DNA of 64,000 bases from Bacteroidaceae bacterium (GTDB lineage Bacteria > Bacteroidota > Bacteroidia > Bacteroidales > Bacteroidaceae): the NCBI GenBank assembly GCA_024398715.1, contig JAKSIP010000002.1:1-64000 (forward strand), written 5' to 3'. The translations under genes and the position numbers were made by a program. This document shows, one piece after another, positions 36,562 through 43,833 of this stretch (position 1 is the stretch's first letter; each line of letters begins with the position of its first letter). The notes below the pieces were generated by a model. It did no database searches. It saw nothing but the letters and a program-made list of their open reading frames with translations, and had not been told where the DNA came from.

Positions 36562-38514
36562 TTATTTCTTGTTTGTAAATACGGCAACAAAGCCTCCGCG
36601 GGGCTCAAGTTGTATGCAGACTTCTTTTTCAGAACCTCCAAGTTCCCTGATTGTTGTCTGCTTTATGTTGAATCCGTCTGTCTTGTCTGAGAAAAGAGTA
36701 ATGTTGCTGCCTATTTTGGCTAACTTTCCAATATCCTCCAGATCAAGTTCGATATCTTTCTGTGAATCTGTTCCGTTGATTCCGGCAATATACCATACGT
36801 TACCCTTGCGGCGTGCAAGAACAACATCCTGCCCGGGATATCCGCTTATGAACTTTGTGTCGTCCCATGCCGTTGGCAGTTCAGTAAGCAGACGGCTTAC
36901 TTCTTCGGGCAGATTGTAATATGCTGACGGACGGTCAGGACGGTGCTGCAATCCCGATTCAAACAGAATCTGAAGCGCAAGTTCATGGCAGTTTGTAGTA
37001 ATGTGCTTGTGCTGTGAATCTGTGAAGGTACCAGGTGTGTAATCCATAGAACCTATTACGTTACGGGTGAATGGCAGGGTAGCATTGTGGCACGCTGCTC
37101 TGGTAGTGAGAGTAGGCCCGTTGTTGTACCACTCGGCACCATATACGGCTTCGAATGTCATCAGGTTGGGGTATGTGCGCTGCCATCCGCGGGGAATTGT
37201 TCCTCCATGGAAATTTGCCATAAGACGGGCGTTGGCAGCATCTTCTATCAAATCAAGATAGTAGTTCATTGTCTCCATCTGGTCCGGGCGGAAAAAGTCT
37301 ATTTTTACTCCGGCTACGCCGTGATCCTTCAACCATGCGAATTCCTTTATACGGTCTTCTTTACTGTTCAGACGGTACCATGGAGTCGGAGCACCTGAAT
37401 TCGGACCTGCCCAGTTTGTTCCGGAGTTGTACCAGAGTAACGGCTTGATTCCGTTTTCCGTTGCGTAGGCAAGAGCCTGCTCGATATTGCCGTCTCTCAT
37501 CACATCCCATTCGGCATCGATGAGCATATACGGCCATTTCATATTTATTGCCAGATCAATATACTCTTTGATGATACTGAACTCCTGTGAACCGTGGTTG
37601 TATGCCCAATATATCCATGATACGTTACCCGGTTGGATCCAATCCGTATCGGTGAATTTTGCCGGGTCTGCAAGATCTGTAACAAGTGTTGATTCGACAA
37701 TGTTGTCCAATTCTCCGGATATGAACAGGCGCCATGGTGACTGCCATCCGTTTTCCACCGGCTGGTCCTGGCTGAACAGTGTAACCTGGTACATATCGGT
37801 GTTCTGTGAATTGTTCAAATATGAACCGCAGTGGTTGCGGCGTATGTTGGATTCGGTAATCAGCATAAACAGTTCATCGTCTTCCACGGACTGTACCAAA
37901 GCCGGATAGCTCCATTTGTTCTTATCTCTCCAACTGCGTGAAATACCGTCTGTTGCCAACGGATAAAATTCCTCGTAACCTCCGCCGGTATGCGGCTGGA
38001 TCCATCTTTTTGTACCGTCTTTTATCGGATAAACGGTGCTTTCTGACAAAATGACTTCTCCTTCTTCTGCAGCAGGAATCTCATACTTGAAAGCAAATCC
38101 GTCATTGTAGGCACGCATTATAATATAGAGCTGTTTGCCTTGGGGATTCACAAATGCATATCTGCGCTCATATCCCGCGTTTTTACATCTGCTGCGTTTG
38201 CCGGTCAGCATTGTGTAATCATGACGGACTGTTTTTAAAGCTCCTACAGACACAGGTTTGAGTTTTGAAGAGTAGTCCTGTCTGTTGGTGGCAATACCAA
38301 GACTGATTCCGTCCATCAGCAGTTTGTCATCGCAGAAAAGAGAGCAATATACTGTTCCGTATTCCGGATCCTGTTCGGAAAAGAGTGTCGTTACCTTAAT
38401 ACTGAGATCTCCGTTGGGCGATGTGAACCGTGTTACGTCCGGTGTACTGCTGTTGCAAGCAAGCGTTGTCAGTAGTAATGCAACGGTAACCGTTGAAAAT
38501 AGATGACGTTTCAT
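36562..38514 (-). CDS. Glycoside hydrolase family 97, retaining type
   Basis: A 650-residue lipoprotein (lipobox LTTLAC, C20) with an N-terminal beta-sandwich, a TIM barrel (about 280-560) and a C-terminal beta domain. The GVKIDFF motif provides an aspartate (D406) where retaining GH97 enzymes have the nucleophile, and E461 in YGAEW is at the spacing expected of the acid/base. The inverting SusB group lacks this Asp. Alpha-galactosidase or beta-L-arabinopyranosidase activity is therefore more likely than alpha-glucosidase. The gene begins 36 bp after proC with no SusC/SusD nearby. Confidence 0.9.
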   Translation of the reverse strand: MKRHLFSTVTVALLLTTLACNSSTPDVTRFTSPNGDLSIKVTTLFSEQDPEYGTVYCSLFCDDKLLMDGISLGIATNRQDYSSKLKPVSVGALKTVRHDYTMLTGKRSRCKNAGYERRYAFVNPQGKQLYIIMRAYNDGFAFKYEIPAAEEGEVILSESTVYPIKDGTKRWIQPHTGGGYEEFYPLATDGISRSWRDKNKWSYPALVQSVEDDELFMLITESNIRRNHCGSYLNNSQNTDMYQVTLFSQDQPVENGWQSPWRLFISGELDNIVESTLVTDLADPAKFTDTDWIQPGNVSWIYWAYNHGSQEFSIIKEYIDLAINMKWPYMLIDAEWDVMRDGNIEQALAYATENGIKPLLWYNSGTNWAGPNSGAPTPWYRLNSKEDRIKEFAWLKDHGVAGVKIDFFRPDQMETMNYYLDLIEDAANARLMANFHGGTIPRGWQRTYPNLMTFEAVYGAEWYNNGPTLTTRAACHNATLPFTRNVIGSMDYTPGTFTDSQHKHITTNCHELALQILFESGLQHRPDRPSAYYNLPEEVSRLLTELPTAWDDTKFISGYPGQDVVLARRKGNVWYIAGINGTDSQKDIELDLEDIGKLAKIGSNITLFSDKTDGFNIKQTTIRELGGSEKEVCIQLEPRGGFVAVFTNKK

Positions 38515-38550
38515 TAATAAATATATGAATGTGTTTTGTTACTGTCCGGA

Positions 38551-39339
38551 TTATTTTCCTGCTTTCAAGCCTTTGATTACCGCATTGGTAAAGCCGGCCT
38601 CTTCCATTGCGTTCAGACCTTTGATGGTTATTCCTCCAGGAGTTGTGACCTTGTCAACCTCCTGCTCCGGATGGGAATTGTGTGCAAGCATAAGGTCAAC
38701 GGCCCCTTTCATTGTCTGCAGTACAATACGCTGTGCGTCTTTGGGGTAGAATCCCATTTCAACACCGCCTTCGACCTGTGCGCGGATGTATCGGAAAACG
38801 TAGGCTATTCCGCATGATGACAGGGCTGTGCCTGCACTCATGAGACGTTCCTCAGTCTGCATTGCAAAACCCATTTTTGAGAACAGCCCCTGAATTGTAT
38901 CTCTCGATTCCTGTGAAGCGTTTTTGGTACAATAGAAAAACATGCCGCTTCCTACCTCTACCGCAATGTTTGGAATAAGGTAGAACAGTTCCGGAGTTCT
39001 GCCGTTCTTGTCAAAAATGCGGTCAAGCTCATCAAGACCCTTTCCGGCGGCAATTGAGATTACTACCTGTTTTGAGTAGTCCAGATTGTCTTTTACCTCT
39101 GAAACAGCACTTTCAAGTATCCAAGGCTTGACGGCAAAAATCACTATGTCGGCATTTTTTACAGCCTGGTTATTGTCTTGGGTTATGTTGACGTTGTATC
39201 CTTCTTTTGCAAAGTTTTCAAGAGTCTGTCCGGAGCGGTCCGCACATGTAATGTTCTCTGCCTCCAAAGCACCGCTTCTGACCAGTCCTTTTGCAATTGA
39301 GCCTCCCATATTTCCGGCTCCTATTACGGTAAGTTTCAT
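38551..39339 (-). CDS. proC: Pyrroline-5-carboxylate reductase
   Basis: A 262-residue NAD(P)H-dependent enzyme, the last step of proline synthesis. The Rossmann start KLTVIGAGNMGGSIAKGL, the FAVKPWIL segment and the C-terminal EVDKVTTPGGITIKGLNAME signature are all present. ATG 39339 is preferred to upstream starts because the Rossmann motif should begin at residue 2. A good promoter lies just upstream. It heads the long minus-strand run. Confidence 0.94.
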   Translation of the reverse strand: MKLTVIGAGNMGGSIAKGLVRSGALEAENITCADRSGQTLENFAKEGYNVNITQDNNQAVKNADIVIFAVKPWILESAVSEVKDNLDYSKQVVISIAAGKGLDELDRIFDKNGRTPELFYLIPNIAVEVGSGMFFYCTKNASQESRDTIQGLFSKMGFAMQTEERLMSAGTALSSCGIAYVFRYIRAQVEGGVEMGFYPKDAQRIVLQTMKGAVDLMLAHNSHPEQEVDKVTTPGGITIKGLNAMEEAGFTNAVIKGLKAGK

Positions 39340-39370
39340 TCTGCTTCCAAAATTTGTATTATTTAACAAA

Positions 39371-39402
39371 CAAAGGTATCATTTTAATTTTTTATATGCA
39401 AC
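39371..39402 (-). promoter_or_regulatory. Promoter of proC and the downstream run
   Basis: On the minus strand GTTG (39399-39402), 20 bp, TACCTTTG (39371-39378) fits the Bacteroidetes consensus. It is 31 nt upstream of the proC ATG. Confidence 0.6.
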
Positions 39403-39428
39403 AGTAATGCGTTTTTTGTTTGGAATAA

Positions 39429-39460
39429 TTTCTTATTATGAATAAAAATGTCTAAATTTG
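39429..39460 (+). promoter_or_regulatory. Likely promoter of the decarboxylase operon
   Basis: TTTC (39429-39432), 20 bp, TAAATTTG (39453-39460) matches the Bacteroidetes consensus with one mismatch in the -33 box. The leader to the ATG at 39523 would be about 55 nt. It is divergent from the proC promoter. Confidence 0.5.
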
Positions 39461-39522
39461 CGTGATTTTTACGAATTTGAGTATAAAAGGTAGTTTTTGT
39501 TTGAATAATTATACATTTTGAT

Positions 39523-39774
39523 ATGGAATATTTAGATACAGGCTTGAAATTACTGGTAATTGGTATGGTTACCGTAATGATTGTGTTGCTTATTGTAATC
39601 TGGTTGGGTAAAGGTATTATTGCTGTTGCCAATAAATTTCCTGAAGTTCAGGCTCAGAAGCCTGTCTCCAAGCAGAATGCGCAGGTTGATGCCAAAACAA
39701 GAAAAGTTCTTGATGCTGCTGTTTCTCAGATTACCGGCGGTAAAGGGCACATTACGAATATAACGGTGAAATAA
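39523..39774 (+). CDS. Sodium-pump decarboxylase gamma subunit (OadG-like)
   Basis: An 83-residue protein with a single N-terminal membrane helix (about 9-28, GMVTVMIVLLIVIWLG) and a short polar tail, the layout of OadG subunits that hold the alpha subunit to the membrane-bound beta subunit. First of three genes; the alpha gene starts 14 bp downstream. Confidence 0.85.
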   Translation: MEYLDTGLKLLVIGMVTVMIVLLIVIWLGKGIIAVANKFPEVQAQKPVSKQNAQVDAKTRKVLDAAVSQITGGKGHITNITVK

Positions 39775-39788
39775 GAATTTAATTATAT

Positions 39789-41633
39789 ATGAAAAGACAA
39801 GTTAAATTTAGTTTGGTTTTTAGGGATATGTGGCAGTCCTCTGGTAAATATGTGCCACGTGTTGATCAGTTGACTGCAATTGCTCCGCTTATTGTTGAAA
39901 TGGGTTGCTTTGCACGCGTTGAGACCAATGGCGGCGGTTTTGAACAGGTTAATCTTCTTTTTGGAGAAAATCCCAATAAGGCTGTACGTGAATGGACAAA
40001 ACCGTTCCACGATGCAGGCATTCAGACACATATGCTTGACCGTGGTCTGAACGGTATCCGTATGAGTCCTGTTCCTGCAGATGTCCGCCAGTTGTTCTAC
40101 AAGGTCAAGAAAGCTCAGGGTACGGATATTACCCGTACATTCTGTGGTTTGAACGATACACGCAATATTATTCCTTCTATAGGTTACGCCCATCAGGCAG
40201 GAATGATTTCACAGTGTTCTCTCTGTATTACATATTCTCCTATCCATACGGTTGAGTACTATGTAAACATGGCAAAGACATTGATTGATGCCGGTGCAGA
40301 TGAGATATGTCTGAAGGATATGGCAGGTATTGGCCGTCCTGTTTCTTTAGGCAAGATAGTAGAAGGTATCAAGGCTTACAAAAAGGATATTGTCATTCAG
40401 TATCACAGCCATGCAGGTCCTGGCTTTGCAATGGCATCGGTTCTGGAGGTTTGTAAAGCCGGTTGTGATTATGTTGATGTAGGTATGGAACCTCTTTCAT
40501 GGGGTACCGGCCATATTGATGTTCTCGCAGTTCAGGCTATGCTGAAAGATGCAGGTTTTGACGTTCCCGAAATCAATATGAGTGCTTACATGAAAGCCCG
40601 TACCATGATACAGAGCTTTATGGACGATTTCCTGGGTTACTATATTCCTAACCGTAACCGTTATATGAACTCCCTGCTTATTGCTCCGGGGCTTCCGGGC
40701 GGTATGATGGGTTCCCTTATGACTGATCTTGAAACAAACCTTGAAGGTTTGAACCGTTATAAGGAGAAACATGGCGAACCGCTTATGACTCAGGACGAAC
40801 TCCTCATCAAGCTGTTTGACGAGGTTACATACGTATGGCCTAAGGTCGGTTACCCGTGTCTTGTCACTCCGTTCAGCCAGTATGTCAAGAATCTTGCTCT
40901 TATGAATGTGATCCAGATGGAGAAAGGCAAGGAACGCTGGTCTATGATTGCTGATGATATATGGGATATGATTCTTGGCAAATCAGGTCAGTTGCCTGGT
41001 CCTGTTGCCGATGAAATCAAGGCTCTTGCCAAAGAACAGGGACGTGAGTTTGTAACTGCAAATCCGCAGGACAACTATCCTGATGCTTTGGATACATTCC
41101 GTGCCAAGATGAAGGAAAACGGCTGGGATTGCGGTCAGGACGATGAGGAACTGTTTGAGTATGCAATGCATCCGTCACAGTACGAGGCATACCGCAGCGG
41201 TAAGGCAAAAGCCGATTTTGAAGCTGACCTTGCAAAACGTAAGGCAGAGAAGAATGCTCCTAAGGGTGCTGCACAGCCTGAAACACTTACTCTTACTGTT
41301 GACGGCGTATCTTATAAGGTAGATGTTGCTTACGGTGATGCTCCTGCAAAGGCTGTTGCCGCTGCTTCAACTGCTGCCGCAGCTCCGGTTGCAGGTGGTG
41401 CCCTCAAAGAGGTTCAGGCTCCGCTTGAAGGTAAGTTCTTCCTTGTCAAATCAGCCGGTGAGACCCCTATCAAAGTGGGTGATTCTGTAAAGAAGGGTGA
41501 TGTTATCTGCTACATTGAGGCAATGAAGACTTACAATGCTATCAAGTGTGAATTTGATGGAACAGTTGCAGAAATCTGTGTTGCTTCCGGTGACAGTGTA
41601 TATGAAGAGGATGTTCTGATTAAGATTCAGTAA
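39789..41633 (+). CDS. Biotin-dependent decarboxylase alpha subunit with biotin carrier domain
   Basis: A 614-residue protein with a carboxyltransferase TIM barrel (about 1-290; FSLVFRDMWQSSGKY, metal-site HSHAG and CLKDMAG), a PYC_OADA conserved region (about 300-470), an Ala/Pro linker near 520-540 and a biotinyl domain ending with the biotin-lysine motif EAMKT. It transfers CO2 from the substrate to biotin. The substrate is most often annotated as oxaloacetate; the MWQSS variant is the usual Bacteroidetes form, so pyruvate/oxaloacetate versus another acid is open. Confidence 0.9.
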   Translation: MKRQVKFSLVFRDMWQSSGKYVPRVDQLTAIAPLIVEMGCFARVETNGGGFEQVNLLFGENPNKAVREWTKPFHDAGIQTHMLDRGLNGIRMSPVPADVRQLFYKVKKAQGTDITRTFCGLNDTRNIIPSIGYAHQAGMISQCSLCITYSPIHTVEYYVNMAKTLIDAGADEICLKDMAGIGRPVSLGKIVEGIKAYKKDIVIQYHSHAGPGFAMASVLEVCKAGCDYVDVGMEPLSWGTGHIDVLAVQAMLKDAGFDVPEINMSAYMKARTMIQSFMDDFLGYYIPNRNRYMNSLLIAPGLPGGMMGSLMTDLETNLEGLNRYKEKHGEPLMTQDELLIKLFDEVTYVWPKVGYPCLVTPFSQYVKNLALMNVIQMEKGKERWSMIADDIWDMILGKSGQLPGPVADEIKALAKEQGREFVTANPQDNYPDALDTFRAKMKENGWDCGQDDEELFEYAMHPSQYEAYRSGKAKADFEADLAKRKAEKNAPKGAAQPETLTLTVDGVSYKVDVAYGDAPAKAVAAASTAAAAPVAGGALKEVQAPLEGKFFLVKSAGETPIKVGDSVKKGDVICYIEAMKTYNAIKCEFDGTVAEICVASGDSVYEEDVLIKIQ

Positions 41634-41651
41634 TACGCGGATGTTTGCATT

Positions 41652-42887
41652 ATGAAAGAAACATTACAGAATTTGTACGATATGACCGCCATCAGCAATA
41701 TTGTTGATGAACCCGGTTTTTTGGTTATGTATCTGCTTGCCTTTGTACTGCTGTACCTTGGTATTAAGAAACATTATGAGCCGTTGCTGCTTGTTCCTAT
41801 CGCATTCGGCGTTCTGATAGCTAACTTCCCAGGTGGTGAAATGGGTGTCATTCAGGCCAATTCCGAGGGTATGGTAGAGGTTAACGGTGTGCTTAAGAAC
41901 ATATACGAAATGTCATTGCCTGAGATTGCACATGATCTGGGTCTTATGAACTTTTTGTATTACGGACTTATCAAGTCCGGTCTTCTGCCGCCTGTAATCT
42001 TTATGGGTGTAGGTGCACTGACCGATTTCGGTCCTATGCTGCGTAACCTTAAACTTTCTATATTTGGCGGTGCCGCACAGCTTGGTATCTTTGCAGTATT
42101 GTTTGCAGCATTGTTACTTGGTTTCACTCCGAAAGAGGCTGCCAGTCTTGGTATTATTGGTGGAGCCGATGGCCCTACATCAATCTTTACAACAATCAAG
42201 CTTGCTCCGCACATGCTTGGCCCTATTGCTATTGCCGCCTATTCTTATATGGCTCTTGTTCCTGTCATCATACCGCTGGTTGTAAAACTGTGGTGCTCTG
42301 AGAAGGAACTCAAGATCAATATGAAAGAGGAAGAGAAGAAATCCGGAAAGACAGTTGTTATAAAGAACATGCGTCTTGCAAAGATTATTTTCCCTATTGC
42401 AGTTACAACAGTTGTAGCAGTATTGGTACCGACAGCAGTTCCGTTGGTAGGTATGCTTATGTTCGGTAACCTTGTAAAGGAAATAGGTTCAGATACTTCA
42501 CGTCTGTTCGATGCTGCCAGCAACGGTATTATGAATGCTGCTACAGTATTCCTTGGCCTTTGCGTTGGTGCAACAATGACAGTTGAGGCATTCCTTAACC
42601 TCAAAACTATTGGTATTCTTGCAGGTGGTTTCCTTGCATTCTGCCTTTCAATCAGCGGTGGTATCTGGATGGTTAAACTGTTCAATCTGTTCAGCAAACA
42701 GAAGATTAATCCTCTTGTTGGTGCAACAGGTCTGAGTGCTGTTCCTATGGCAAGCCGTGTTGCCAACGAGATTGCCCTTAAGTATGACAGCAAGAACTTT
42801 ATTCTCAACTATTGTATGGCAAGTAACATATCAGGTGTTATTGGCAGTGCTGTAGCAGCCGGTATTCTGATTGCATTCTTAGGATAA
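41652..42887 (+). CDS. Na+-translocating decarboxylase beta subunit (OadB/MmdB)
   Basis: A 411-residue inner-membrane protein with about nine or more helices. The key sodium/proton-site regions GADGPTSIF and SNISGVIGSAVAAG are clear. It decarboxylates carboxybiotin and pumps Na+ outward, linking organic-acid decarboxylation to a sodium gradient. Last gene of the operon, followed by a strong terminator at 42906-42952. Confidence 0.94.
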   Translation: MKETLQNLYDMTAISNIVDEPGFLVMYLLAFVLLYLGIKKHYEPLLLVPIAFGVLIANFPGGEMGVIQANSEGMVEVNGVLKNIYEMSLPEIAHDLGLMNFLYYGLIKSGLLPPVIFMGVGALTDFGPMLRNLKLSIFGGAAQLGIFAVLFAALLLGFTPKEAASLGIIGGADGPTSIFTTIKLAPHMLGPIAIAAYSYMALVPVIIPLVVKLWCSEKELKINMKEEEKKSGKTVVIKNMRLAKIIFPIAVTTVVAVLVPTAVPLVGMLMFGNLVKEIGSDTSRLFDAASNGIMNAATVFLGLCVGATMTVEAFLNLKTIGILAGGFLAFCLSISGGIWMVKLFNLFSKQKINPLVGATGLSAVPMASRVANEIALKYDSKNFILNYCMASNISGVIGSAVAAGILIAFLG

Positions 42888-42905
42888 TTTGATATAAACT
42901 GTATA

Positions 42906-42952
42906 CTGTAACAATACATTCTGTATGGAACGTATTGTTACAGTTTTTTTTT
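42906..42952 (+). terminator. Rho-independent terminator of the decarboxylase operon
   Basis: CTGTAACAATAC (42906-42917) and GTATTGTTACAG (42932-42943) form a perfect 12-bp stem around a 14-nt loop and are followed by nine T residues. Confidence 0.92.
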
Positions 42953-42959
42953 GCCCTGA

Positions 42960-43370
42960 CCCTGCGCGTTTTGCCGCCTTTTTGCGAAGGTTGAAGCGAT
43001 TTTCCTTGCCATCCTGCGCAATTTGCCGCCTTTTTGCGAAGGTTGATTTGTCGCCGCTGTTCGTACCCCGCTCACAGACTATTCTGGCGATGGTTCCATT
43101 GCTAAGTGCATTTCACCCTTCGCGTTTTGGGCCTGTTTTGCGAAGGTTGAAGCGATTTTCCTTGCCACCCTGCGCAAATTGCGGGGTTTTTGCGAAGGTT
43201 GATTTGTCGCCGCTGTTCGTACCCCGCTCACAGACCATTCTGGCGATGGTTCCATTGCTAAGTGCATTTCACCCTTCGCGTTTTGGGCCTATTTTGCGAA
43301 GGTTGAAGCGATTTTCCTTGCCACCCTGCGCAATTTGCCGCCTTTTTGCGAAGGTTGATTTCCCTCCGCC
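42960..43370. repeat. Tandem repeat field B (156-bp period, 52-bp subunits)
   Basis: Two near-identical 156-bp copies (42981-43136 and 43137-43292) and a partial third (43293 to about 43370). TTTGCGAAGGTTGA occurs at 42981, 43033, 43137, 43189, 43293 and 43345, i.e. in the first two of each set of three 52-bp subunits. GCGAAGG and CCTTCGC within a unit can pair over a long range. Because 156 is a multiple of 3, frames remain open across the copies, which explains a 172-codon frame from 42925 that starts inside the terminator; I do not accept it as a gene. The stretch 42953-43604 holds only this field and the inverted-repeat element. Confidence 0.9.
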
Positions 43371-43394
43371 GTATGTGCTGGTAAGTATTGGTAT

Positions 43395-43585
43395 GTATTT
43401 GGATATATGCGTTTTCGGACGCTCGCAGTTAGCGCTACGCTGACTAACTGCTCGTCCCTCCCAAAAGTTAGTCTTGCTTTGCTTTGAAAAGCAAGCTTTT
43501 CACGCTACTCAATTCTAACTTTTGGGCCCCTCCCGCTCACGTCAAAGCGGGTGTTGACGGTCCTCTACCGCATATATCCAAATAC
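43395..43585. repeat. Nested inverted-repeat element
   Basis: Outer perfect 17-bp arms GTATTTGGATATATGCG (43395-43411) and its complement (43569-43585) enclose 157 bp. Inside are CAGTTAG / CTAACTG, then CCCAAAAGTTAG / CTAACTTTTGGG (12 bp) around a smaller hairpin CTTGCTTT/GAAAAGCAAG region, then overlapping CCCGCT / AGCGGG and CGTCAA / TTGACG. The whole can fold into a branched cruciform or structured RNA. It ends 19 bp upstream of the small ORF at 43605. A MITE-like element, a structured RNA or a regulatory leader are all possible. Confidence 0.75.
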
Positions 43586-43604
43586 ACTCACATACAACCA
43601 TGTC

Positions 43605-43769
43605 ATGAAGAAGACATATTTAACACCACTGATAAAGGACATTAGAATAAGTTCCAGGCGCATACTCTGTACATCGGAAGTAAACTTTGGAAGCCGTTAT
43701 TATGGCTCTGACTATGACTACATAGGAGGAAGTTCGGGAAGTGGTTATGGCTACGGAATACCGGATTGA
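43605..43769 (+). CDS. Small Gly/Tyr-rich peptide, MKKTY family-like
   Basis: A 54-residue ORF: MKKTYLTPLIKDIRIS at the N-terminus, a single Cys (ILCTSE), then a C-terminal half of Gly, Ser and Tyr (YYGSDYDYIGG...). Short Prevotella/Bacteroides peptides that begin MKKTYxxP and end in Gly-rich tails are common and uncharacterised. I chose ATG 43605 over the upstream in-frame start at 43551, which lies inside the inverted repeat. No signal peptide, no recognised partner gene nearby. Could be a real small protein or chance; moderately supported. Confidence 0.5.
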   Translation: MKKTYLTPLIKDIRISSRRILCTSEVNFGSRYYGSDYDYIGGSSGSGYGYGIPD

Positions 43770-43833
43770 GATTGTATTTTTTTATGTCTGTTCGGGTTTA
43801 CGGATGATGCTATTTGGGTCTGGTCTGTATGGG

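Noticed and set aside
42925..43443. 172-codon frame across repeat field B
   Set aside because: It begins inside the terminator stem of the decarboxylase operon, consists of the translated 156-bp repeat (156 is a multiple of 3), and has no recognisable protein features.
43395..43585. Invertible promoter as the definite identity of the inverted-repeat element
   Set aside because: The arms have a suitable size, but no Bacteroidetes promoter consensus was found between them and no recombinase gene is adjacent; kept only as one option.
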